From Crenotrichaceae bacterium (GTDB lineage: Bacteria > Pseudomonadota > Gammaproteobacteria > Methylococcales > DRLZ01): a stretch of DNA of 13,828 bases. Numbering within the stretch: position 1 is the first letter of the stretch; every line of letters begins with the position of its first letter. Of the stretch, positions 7,631 to 13,774 are shown piece after piece. The notes beneath the pieces were generated by a model. The model did not search any database. It saw only the letters and a list, made by a program, of their open reading frames with translations, and was not told the DNA's origin. Location: NCBI GenBank assembly GCA_011322755.1, contig DRLZ01000398.1, positions 1 to 13,828 on the forward strand. Reading direction: 5' to 3'. Position numbers and translations under genes: made by a program.

Positions 7631-7740
7631 CACAGCGGTTAAAATAATACCCGCTTAACCGATGGGTGAAGCCAGGATTGTTTTAATTCCCTGTGAAGCC
7701 AATATCTTACGCCCTGTTATCTGCATTGAAATCACGGATT
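7631..7740 (+). repeat. 110-bp dispersed repeat, copy A
   Basis: Directly repeated at 12579-12688 in the same orientation with 12 mismatches and two single-base gaps by eye (about 87% identical). It begins CACAGCGGTTAAAA and ends GCATTGAAATCACGGATT. An internal dyad CGGTTAA...TTAACCG near the left end is kept in copy B as CGGTTA...TAACCG. The identity stops sharply at both ends. Frames are not conserved (stops differ and indels break them), so it is not coding. It is probably a non-autonomous mobile repeat or a structured RNA. Confidence 0.85.
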
Positions 7741-7769
7741 CAGGTAGAAATGAGCAGACAGAATAGCAG

Positions 7770-7924
7770 CTAAAACACACCAAATGCAATTCGGGCAGGG
7801 CTTGGCAGTCTGGTTACAAAGACATCATCCAGCCCGAATGTTCCCTGGCTTCCACGGATAACGTAACCTGGAACTTCCATTAGAACTGTGCCAAGCCAGG
7901 ACACGATTGAATCATAAACGACAA
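7770..7924 (-). pseudogene. possible remnant of a secreted (PEP-CTERM-like) protein
   Basis: A minus-strand frame ending in TAG (7770-7772) reads DSIVSWLGTVLMEVPGYVIR, then GSQGTFGLDDVFVTRLPSPA and a short tail. The GxFGLDDVxVT...P.PA pattern resembles the end of the extracellular domain of many PEP-CTERM proteins just before the sorting signal, but no membrane segment follows. There is no ATG with a ribosome site at a sensible position. It lies directly downstream of glgP and within a segment of overlapping inverted repeats. I regard it as a weak suggestion. Confidence 0.22.
7789..7897. repeat. overlapping inverted repeats downstream of glgP
   Basis: Three perfect inverted repeats lie within 109 bp: ATTCGGGC/GCCCGAAT (7789-7796, 7832-7839), GGCTTGGCA/TGCCAAGCC (7799-7807, 7889-7897) and GGTTAC/GTAACC (7812-7817, 7863-7868). 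The second and third are nested and could form one long interrupted stem; the first competes with it. It could shape the 3' end of the glgP transcript (minus strand), although no T-run was seen. Confidence 0.5.
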
Positions 7925-8007
7925 CATAACAAAACAACGAATAAAAACATTGATGTCTGCACTTGACCGGACGTTTTATGGTGTATATTCGACCAGAGCT
8001 GAGTCGG

Positions 8008-10503
8008 TTAACTGCTAACAGGTGTTAGTTTCCATATGTCGCGGTTATAATCCAGAATTGTGCGGTCGCTGGAAAACTTTCCGCTGCGGGCACAATTGAG
8101 AATACTCATCTGGGCCCAGTGTTGTTTATCCTGATATGCTGTATCGACGCTATTTTGTGTGTCCACAAAACTGCGGAAATCGGCAATCGTCATCCACGGG
8201 TCATCAGGACTGTATAATGAATTGATGATGTCGTTGAACAAACCAGGTTCAAACTGGTTGAAATGTCCACAGGTTAATAATTCCATCACCTGTTTCAGTT
8301 CGGCATCAGATTCAATGATTGCTTGCGGATTGTAATGAGAACGTAGATCCTCAACTTCTGTTTCAGTCAAACCAAACAGGAAAAAATTCTCTTCGCCAGC
8401 TTCTTCTCTAATTTCAATATTGGCGCCATCCAGTGTGCCAATAGTGAGCGCACCGTTCATCATCAGCTTCATGTTTCCTGTTCCGGATGCTTCTTTGCCA
8501 GCAGTTGAAATTTGTTCTGACAAGTCTGTTCCCGGACTAATTACTTCCATTGCCGAAACTCTATAATTAGGGATGAAAACCAGTTTCAACAAGTCACCTA
8601 CATCAGGATCATTATTAACAATTTCAGCCACGTTATGGATTAATTTGATGATGAGCTTGGCCATCGCATAGCCGGGAGCTGCTTTTCCGCCGATGATGAT
8701 GCAACGCGGGGTCATCGATGTGGTATCGCCGTTTTTGATTCGATTGTAGCGATAGATGACGTGCAAGACATTGAGTAGTTGTCGCTTGTATTCGTGGATG
8801 CGTTTAACCTGTACATCAAACAATGCTTCAGGATTAACAATAATTCCAGTTATGTCTGCAATATATTGTTTCAGGAGTATTTTGTTATCCTGCTTGACAG
8901 CTTGCCATTGTTTCTGGAATTTTGGATTGCTCGCAAATGGTTCCAGCTTTGATAGCTGGGTCAAATCTGTCAGCCATCCTTCGCCGATGGTTTCAGTGAG
9001 CAACTGGCTTTGTGTCGGGTTGCTTAATGCAATCCAGCGCCGGGGTGTTACGCCGTTTGTTTTGTTGTTGAACTTCTCTGGCCAAAGCTCATAGAAATCG
9101 TTGAACAGTCCTGATTTGAGTAACTCTGTATGCAGTTGAGCAACACCATTCACTGAGAAGCTGCCGACTATGGCTAGATAAGCCATACGAATCTGTTGTT
9201 CGCCACCTTCTTCAACAATGGATAATTGTTGTAGCTTGTGTAGCTGAGCAGGCCAGCGTTTCGAAACTTCTGTTAGAAAACGGGCATTGATTTCCAGAAT
9301 GATTTCCAGAATACGTGGCAACAATGACTGCAGCATACGGACAGGCCAGCGCTCCAGGGCTTCCGGGAGCAATGTGTGATTGGTATATGCCATGGTCTGA
9401 CTGGTGATGTTCCATGCCTTGTCCCAGCCCATGCCGTATTCATCCATGAACAAACGCATCAGTTCAGGGATGGCGATAGTTGGATGTGTATCATTCAGCT
9501 GAAAACAGTTTTTTTCAGCAAATTGTTCAAAGTTGTCGCCATGCATGCCCACCCATTTATCAAGCTTGTCCTGCACGCTTGCGGATGCGAGAAAATATTG
9601 TTGTCGCAGTCGCAATTCTTTGCCGTTTTCGCTGGAATCATTTGGATAAAGCACCATGGTAATGTTTTCAGCCAGATTTTTGTCGGCAACAGATTCGGTA
9701 TAACTTCCAGCATTAAATTCACCCAGATCAAATTCATCAGTCGCTTCTGATTTCCATAACCTGAGTGTATTGACCGTGCCGTTTTCAAAACCTGGAATGG
9801 GGACATCGTAAGGGACTGCCAAAACATCACGCGTATTGACCCAGCGCCGACTTGTGACGCCATTGTTGTCCGTAAAGACTTCAGTATGTCCACCAAACTT
9901 GATGCGTCGAGTCAGTTCAGGACGCTCAATATCCCATACATGTCCGTTGCGCAGCCAACGGTCGGGTTCTTCAACCTGGTAACCATTATTAATTTCCTGA
10001 CGGAACATTCCGTACTCGTAGCGGATACCATAGCCTTTAACGGGTAATTGCAGGGTTGCGCAACTATCAATAAAACACGCTGCAAGTCGGCCTAAACCAC
10101 CATTTCCGAGGCCTGCGTCTGGTTCAATTTCAATCACCTCATCGATATCTACGCCAAGTTCTTTTAAAGCAGCACTGGTTTCTTCCCATATCCCAAGATT
10201 GAGAATTGAATTTCCAAGTGAGCGACCCATTAAAAATTCAAGAGACAGATAACAGGTCTGGCGGCTATCCGCATCGTCTTGCGCATAATGCGTGTCTTTC
10301 CAGCGCTCCATTAGTCGATCGCGTATTGTCAAGGCTACTGCTGAGTATACATAGAACACTGACCGGCAACTTTTGTCACGGCCCAGAGAGTGAGAATAAT
10401 GATGCTGGATATCGTTTTTTAACGATTCTTTATCCATTCCAAGGGCTGGGATTTCAGTTAAAGTAGTACAAAGATTGCTATGTTGAAATGTTCTCGTAGG
10501 CAT
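8008..10503 (-). CDS. glgP: glycogen phosphorylase
   Basis: GlgP uses phosphate to release glucose-1-phosphate from the non-reducing ends of glycogen, with pyridoxal phosphate as cofactor. The 831 residues match full-length GT35 phosphorylases. Seen: CYLSLEFLMGRSLGNSILNL (84-103), EPDAGLGNGGLGRLAACF (127-144), YGIRYEYGMFRQ (158-169), QLNDTHPTIAIPELMRLF (335-352), NKTNGVTPRRW (480-490), VKRIHEYKRQLLN (566-578), IGGKAAPGYAMAKLIIKLI (604-622), and the cofactor-binding EASGTGNMKLMMNGALTIGT (671-690) with K679 as the Schiff-base lysine. The ATG at 10501-10503 is used because the N-terminus up to GMDKESLK is family-like, but no ribosome site precedes it; an ATG at 10437 is an alternative. It forms a functional pair with glgX on the same strand, though 4 kb apart. 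MalP is the close alternative; no maltose genes are nearby. Confidence 0.96.
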   Translation of the reverse strand: MPTRTFQHSNLCTTLTEIPALGMDKESLKNDIQHHYSHSLGRDKSCRSVFYVYSAVALTIRDRLMERWKDTHYAQDDADSRQTCYLSLEFLMGRSLGNSILNLGIWEETSAALKELGVDIDEVIEIEPDAGLGNGGLGRLAACFIDSCATLQLPVKGYGIRYEYGMFRQEINNGYQVEEPDRWLRNGHVWDIERPELTRRIKFGGHTEVFTDNNGVTSRRWVNTRDVLAVPYDVPIPGFENGTVNTLRLWKSEATDEFDLGEFNAGSYTESVADKNLAENITMVLYPNDSSENGKELRLRQQYFLASASVQDKLDKWVGMHGDNFEQFAEKNCFQLNDTHPTIAIPELMRLFMDEYGMGWDKAWNITSQTMAYTNHTLLPEALERWPVRMLQSLLPRILEIILEINARFLTEVSKRWPAQLHKLQQLSIVEEGGEQQIRMAYLAIVGSFSVNGVAQLHTELLKSGLFNDFYELWPEKFNNKTNGVTPRRWIALSNPTQSQLLTETIGEGWLTDLTQLSKLEPFASNPKFQKQWQAVKQDNKILLKQYIADITGIIVNPEALFDVQVKRIHEYKRQLLNVLHVIYRYNRIKNGDTTSMTPRCIIIGGKAAPGYAMAKLIIKLIHNVAEIVNNDPDVGDLLKLVFIPNYRVSAMEVISPGTDLSEQISTAGKEASGTGNMKLMMNGALTIGTLDGANIEIREEAGEENFFLFGLTETEVEDLRSHYNPQAIIESDAELKQVMELLTCGHFNQFEPGLFNDIINSLYSPDDPWMTIADFRSFVDTQNSVDTAYQDKQHWAQMSILNCARSGKFSSDRTILDYNRDIWKLTPVSS

Positions 10504-10624
10504 ATTGATTGTGATTTAGTTAATAATGATGAATATTGTGGTATCGATATCCTGATAACGATTAATGTTAGATAACAGGCGTATCCAAGGCTCGTACATT
10601 GACAGAACGGTATTGATTGATGAC

Positions 10625-10659
10625 CTATAATCTACCACGAATCAGGGTGTTGATTATAG
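10625..10659 (-). terminator. stem-loop directly after msbA
   Basis: CTATAATC (10625-10632) and GATTATAG (10652-10659) form a perfect 8-bp stem touching the msbA stop codon; the 19-nt loop contains a further short GTGG/CACC-like pairing. It is AT-rich and has no following T-run on the minus strand, so terminator function is doubtful. Confidence 0.3.
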
Positions 10660-12432
10660 TCAGTGTTTGGTATTTTCTTGTTGATTCCTGAATTGTAATT
10701 GATGCAGCCTGGCGTAATGTTTGTCTAACGCTAACAGCTCTTGATGGGTTCCTGATTCCACGATTTTACCTTGGTACAGCACCAGAATCTTGTCAGCTTT
10801 TTCGATAGTCGAAAGTCGATGGGCAATAACAATTGTTGTACGACCGGACATAGCATGTTCCAGTGCGTTTTGTATTTTTCGTTCCGAAACAGAGTCAAGT
10901 GCTGATGTGGCTTCGTCAAGAATCAGCAGCGGGGCATCTTTCAATAAAGCACGTGCAATTGCAAGGCGTTGACGTTCACCACCTGAAAGACGCACACCAT
11001 TTTCGCCCACCAGCGTGTTCAAGCCATCAGGTAGATTGGCAATGAAGTCCATGGCATTGGCTGCCTGTGCTGCGCTCTCGATTTGCTCATTCGTCGCATT
11101 GGATAATGAACCATAGGCGATGTTATGTGCAATTGTATCGTTGAACAAACTGACTTGCTGCGGGACGAGTGATATCTGACGGCGTAGTTCTGTCAGTCTT
11201 AACTGCTGGATATTAACATCATCAAGTTTAATCACACCGCTCGTCACATCATAAAATCGTGGCAGCAAGTTGATTAGCGTTGATTTACCGCTCCCCGAAT
11301 GTCCGACCAAAGCAACGGTTTGTCCGGGCTCAGCGACAAAAGAAACTGAATGTAATGCGGCGACTTCAGTATTGGGATAACGAAAGCTGACTGAATCGAA
11401 GACGACTTTTCCGGACGCTTTAGACATGGTCTTCTGACCTGCATCCGCTTCTCCTGGCTGATCCAGAAGTTCAAACACACTTTGTGCCGCAGCAATGCCT
11501 TTTTGTATTTTCGAGTTTACAGAACTGAGCTGACGTACTGGCTTGGGGATGAGAATTGCAGCTGTGATATAGGCAATAAATTCTCCGGTTGTGGCATTAT
11601 TCATCATCGTTAGTGCCAACGCGACAAGAATGGCAATTGCAATCGTTACGATCAGCTGTAGCAGCGGTGTATGCACAGCGGCTGCAGTTGCCAGGCGTAA
11701 TGATTGACGAAAATTTGTATAGCTGGCTTGCTTAAAACGCTGTTTTTCATCATCTTCACCGCCGAAACTGCGAACAACACGGTAGCCATGGATCAGCTCT
11801 GATGCAATATGAGTGACATCGCCCATCGAAGATTGAATCTTGTGACTGATTTTACGAAAACGTTTACTCGCCTTGCGGACAATCAACCAGATGATGGGCG
11901 TTAAAGCCAGAAAGATGAGCGACAGCTGCCAGTTAAGCCAGGTGATGTAACCAAGCAACATAATCACCGTTAAGCCTTCTCGCACCATTACTTTTAAAGC
12001 GTCTGTTGCAGCATCGGTAACCTGGGTAACATTGTAGGTGACTCTGGAAATCATATGTCCAGGGTTTTCGTTATCAAAATAACTGGCAGGAAGCGTTGTA
12101 TAGTGGTCAAACAATTCACAGCGAAGGGTGTGAATAATGTTGTTGGATACTCTTGCCAGAAAATAAGTACCCATAAAACTGCCGATGCTGCGTACAGCGA
12201 TGACAGCAACAAATGCAGGCGGAATCCAGTACACCAGATTGGGTGTTCTGGCTTCCATGGCATCAATCACTTTTTGCAATAACACAGCTACAGCAGGTTG
12301 TGTGATTGCAAACAACAGATAGCCAATCATACTTAATGCGAAGATACCAAGATAAGGTCGCACATAAGTGAGCAGTCGCAAATAGGCCGAGGAACCTGCC
12401 AACGGTGTAGGTGGAGGGTTATTTAAGGGCAA
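10660..12432 (-). CDS. msbA: lipid A export ABC transporter MsbA
   Basis: MsbA is a homodimeric inner-membrane ABC exporter that flips core-lipid A to the periplasmic face. The 590 residues (E. coli 582) hold an N-terminal six-helix membrane domain (about 25-310; hydrophobic segments near 28-52, 68-92, 150-186 and 255-276) and a nucleotide-binding domain: Walker A GHSGSGKST (377-385), Q-loop SLVPQQVSLFNDTIAHNIAY (421-440), signature LSGGERQR (482-489), Walker B LLILDEA (502-508) and H-loop H538 in AHRLST. The frame has no ATG before the first membrane helix; the only likely start is TTG at 12430-12432, without a ribosome site. The following gene is not lpxK, unlike the E. coli order. A related multidrug exporter cannot be excluded, but PASYFDNENPGHMISR and FNDTIAHNIAYG are typical of MsbA. 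Confidence 0.92.
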   Translation of the reverse strand: MPLNNPPPTPLAGSSAYLRLLTYVRPYLGIFALSMIGYLLFAITQPAVAVLLQKVIDAMEARTPNLVYWIPPAFVAVIAVRSIGSFMGTYFLARVSNNIIHTLRCELFDHYTTLPASYFDNENPGHMISRVTYNVTQVTDAATDALKVMVREGLTVIMLLGYITWLNWQLSLIFLALTPIIWLIVRKASKRFRKISHKIQSSMGDVTHIASELIHGYRVVRSFGGEDDEKQRFKQASYTNFRQSLRLATAAAVHTPLLQLIVTIAIAILVALALTMMNNATTGEFIAYITAAILIPKPVRQLSSVNSKIQKGIAAAQSVFELLDQPGEADAGQKTMSKASGKVVFDSVSFRYPNTEVAALHSVSFVAEPGQTVALVGHSGSGKSTLINLLPRFYDVTSGVIKLDDVNIQQLRLTELRRQISLVPQQVSLFNDTIAHNIAYGSLSNATNEQIESAAQAANAMDFIANLPDGLNTLVGENGVRLSGGERQRLAIARALLKDAPLLILDEATSALDSVSERKIQNALEHAMSGRTTIVIAHRLSTIEKADKILVLYQGKIVESGTHQELLALDKHYARLHQLQFRNQQENTKH

Positions 12433-12462
12433 ATTGTTATTTTTAATGAGAGAAAACTTAAC

Positions 12463-12501
12463 TTTTACAGTTTAAAAGGATAATTATTATAGACTGTAAA
12501 A
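12463..12501 (-). promoter_or_regulatory. candidate msbA promoter with operator-like dyad
   Basis: Perfect 9-bp inverted repeat TTTTACAGT/ACTGTAAAA (12463-12471, 12493-12501) with a 21-bp centre. On the minus strand a perfect -10 hexamer TATAAT (12486-12491) lies directly after the first arm, so the dyad would flank the transcription start about 47 nt ahead of msbA. No good -35 is visible 16-18 bp upstream, as is common for promoters that need an activator. The function is inferred. Confidence 0.4.
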
Positions 12502-12578
12502 TTATCATATCGTGATCTATTCTGTTAAATTCCTGAATCAGTGACTTCACTACGGCACAACGCGCAAGTTCTTGATAC

Positions 12579-12688
12579 CACAGCGGTTAAAAAATACCCG
12601 CATAACCGACGGATGAAGCCAGTATTATTTTTAAATCTCTGTAAAACCAATATATTACACCCTGTTATCCGCATTGAAATCACGGATT
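12579..12688 (+). repeat. 110-bp dispersed repeat, copy B
   Basis: Second copy of the element at 7631-7740, same orientation, about 87% identical by eye, beginning CACAGCGGTTAAAA and ending ATTGAAATCACGGATT. It lies between the msbA promoter region and a degenerate transposon-like element that starts 5 bp after it. A 116-codon + frame (12541-12891) crosses this copy and the next element and is therefore not a gene. Confidence 0.85.
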
Positions 12689-12693
12689 TTAGG

Positions 12694-12870
12694 AAATTGT
12701 ACCAAAAGGCTGTTTTGGAACAGAAACCCTATTGCGGAAGAGCTAAATTGGCTAGCTTCTGCCACTCTTTTGTTCAATTACACAGCGACTTGCTTCAAAC
12801 AATGGAAAAAGTACTAACCAGTTTTTCCTCGCTACGATCTCTATTCTCGGGCTGCCTACGGGTACAATTT
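12694..12870. mobile_element. degenerate 177-bp element with terminal inverted repeats
   Basis: The ends are the perfect 10-bp inverted repeat AAATTGTACC (12694-12703) and GGTACAATTT (12861-12870). Four bases inside lie GGCTGT (12708) on the left and CTATTCTCGGGCTGCC (12841-12856) on the right; read inward, both resemble GGCTGTCCGAGAATAG, the arm of the 54-bp palindrome at 13775-13828 (left 11 of 16, right 14 of 16). The left 37 bp also match the left part of that palindrome up to GCGGAAAAGCT at about 76%. No transposase is encoded; a 35-codon minus frame inside is not recognisable. It is probably a decayed MITE or deleted insertion sequence. Confidence 0.6.
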
Positions 12871-12871
12871 A

Positions 12872-13360
12872 CTATTTGTTCTGTAAGTTAAACATTATTG
12901 GGTCAAATTCTGATAATGTTTCATCTAAGACTGCTTTTTCATAGGCTTGTCTGAATTTCAATGCTCTATTATATGCCCGTTTCATCTTTTTTGGCGAATA
13001 GGTCGTTTCTCTGCAGCAATAAAACCCTTTTGTTCTCTGTTTTCCTGTGTGGTCTTTCCAGTTGACGAGAATATCGTAGGTTTGTATGTCATTTCTGTAA
13101 GATATTTTTAATGTAATACCTACAGGCATTGGTGTATTTGTCCCGGGGATGCAAGATTCTTTATTTTTTTCGAAGGTTTTTCTAAAAGCGCCTTTTGGGA
13201 TAACCTTTAATTTTTTTTCCATGCTGTCTCTAAGTTTTATTGCTTTTTGTAACTCTTTTTCAAACCCGGAATAGCTCTTCCCGTGTACTATAAACTGGAC
13301 TTGGTAACCTGTAGGATGCTTTTTAATATTTCTTAATTCTGATTGCGTTGTAAAACTCAT
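12872..13360 (-). CDS. AP2-like DNA-binding domain protein, two repeats
   Basis: A basic protein of 162 residues, ATG at 13358-13360, without a clear ribosome site. Seen: two copies of a short pattern of beta strands followed by a helix. The first is NIKKHPTGYQVQFIVHGKSY plus the helix ELQKAIKLRDSMEKKL (about 11-51). The second is VGITLKISYRNDIQTYDILV, then NWKDHTGKQRTKGFY and the helix KMKRAYNRALKFRQAYEKAV (about 80-144). GYQVxFxxxGKxYS with AIxxRDxxxxxL resembles bacterial AP2/ERF-like proteins, a DNA-binding fold also found in HNH homing endonucleases and integrase arm domains. The DNA is more AT-rich than its neighbours, and mobile repeats flank it, so it was probably acquired. No nuclease or recombinase domain is present. 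A regulator or accessory protein of a mobile element is possible but not shown. Confidence 0.6.
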   Translation of the reverse strand: MSFTTQSELRNIKKHPTGYQVQFIVHGKSYSGFEKELQKAIKLRDSMEKKLKVIPKGAFRKTFEKNKESCIPGTNTPMPVGITLKISYRNDIQTYDILVNWKDHTGKQRTKGFYCCRETTYSPKKMKRAYNRALKFRQAYEKAVLDETLSEFDPIMFNLQNK

Positions 13361-13421
13361 TTTTATATACCCATGCCTTATTATCTGAGATTTCTGACTA
13401 CGTTAACCTCTTGCCAAGGTT

Positions 13422-13545
13422 ATTATATGTTTTGCTGTGCCATAAAACAGCCTCAGCCTTTCACTTGCTATCGGATGTGTGTAGTGGCACAGCTTAGACG
13501 AGACAGCAAAAGGCGCGGCGTTTTCGGCGGTCAGCCGCATATAAT
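13422..13545. repeat. 124-nt imperfect palindrome
   Basis: The left arm 13422-13438 (ATTATATG then TTTTGCTGT, contiguous) pairs with ACAGCAAAA (13503-13511) and CATATAAT (13538-13545), leaving a 26-nt GC-rich bulge (13512-13537) that can form its own GCGGC/GCCGC hairpin (13515-13519, 13534-13538). A second perfect repeat GCTGTGCCA/TGGCACAGC (13434-13442, 13485-13493) competes for the same arm. A TATAAT on the minus strand (13422-13427) could serve the AP2-like gene, but no -35 is evident. The shape recalls integron attC sites, but standard core sites were not found. Confidence 0.5.
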
Positions 13546-13599
13546 TGTTATGTTCAGTGTTTTGAAGTGCAATGTACCACGATAGGCTACATTATACGC

Positions 13600-13700
13600 A
13601 AAGGTGCTGTTATGAGGACAAACATTGTAATTAATGATAATAAATGAATGATGTGTTCATGCTACAGGGTAAAAAAACAAATATGAAATTGTACCAGTAA
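13600..13700 (+). pseudogene. frameshifted, truncated VapB-type antitoxin remnant
   Basis: A ribosome site AAAGG (13600-13604) stands 7 nt before ATG (13612-13614), which opens MRTNIVINDNK and then TGA (13645-13647). MRTNIVI-(D/N)D is the typical start of VapB antitoxins of the ribbon-helix-helix type. If one base is restored at the AAATGA junction, the frame continues MNDVFMLQGKKTNMKLYQ and stops at 13698-13700, echoing the family pattern LMxEAFxLxGxKTKKE. The rest of vapB and the vapC toxin are missing. The end coincides with the 23-bp inverted repeat, which suggests that an insertion or recombination cut the gene. Confidence 0.5.
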
Positions 13701-13741
13701 TACTAACATATCGATCAGATTTAAAGATAAAGAGGAAACTA

Positions 13742-13766
13742 AACCCTCGTCTTGTAGACGAGGGTT
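13742..13766. terminator. strong hairpin AACCCTCGTCT/AGACGAGGGTT
   Basis: A perfect 11-bp stem (13742-13752 with 13756-13766) with a 3-nt loop. It could end transcription from either side, but no T-run follows on either strand. It lies 8 bp before the terminal palindrome. Similar short hairpins form the ends of IS200/IS605-type elements, but no tnpA or tnpB is seen here. Confidence 0.45.
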
Positions 13767-13774
13767 GTCTAGGA

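Larger units (their letters stand above)
12857..13699. mobile_element. 843-bp segment bounded by 23-bp imperfect inverted repeats
   Basis: The sequence at 12857-12879, read in reverse complement, matches 13677-13699 at 20 of 23 positions, sharing ACAAATA, AAATTGTACC and GTA with three mismatches. Inside lie the AP2-like gene, a 124-nt palindrome and a broken vapB start. The left repeat overlaps the stop codon of the AP2-like gene and the end of the 177-bp element. It may be a mobile cassette, or two insertions of related elements in opposite orientation. Confidence 0.45.

Noticed and set aside
12541..12891. 116-codon + strand frame upstream of msbA
   Set aside because: It runs through repeat copy B, the decayed element and into the end of the AP2-like gene. 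The homologous stretch in copy A contains stops, so the frame is accidental.
13404..13553. Integron attC site
   Set aside because: The folded shape and GTTATG/TAAC triplets are suggestive, but the GTTRRRY and RYYYAAC core sites are not met, the outer stem does not reach them, and no integrase is present.
13343..13585. 80-codon + strand frame over the AP2-like gene start and palindrome
   Set aside because: It overlaps the palindrome and the 5' end of a better-supported gene, with no ribosome site or family pattern.
13361..13766. IS200/IS605 element ending at the 13742 hairpin
   Set aside because: No tnpA or tnpB remnant could be found in any frame; only the hairpin resembles such ends.
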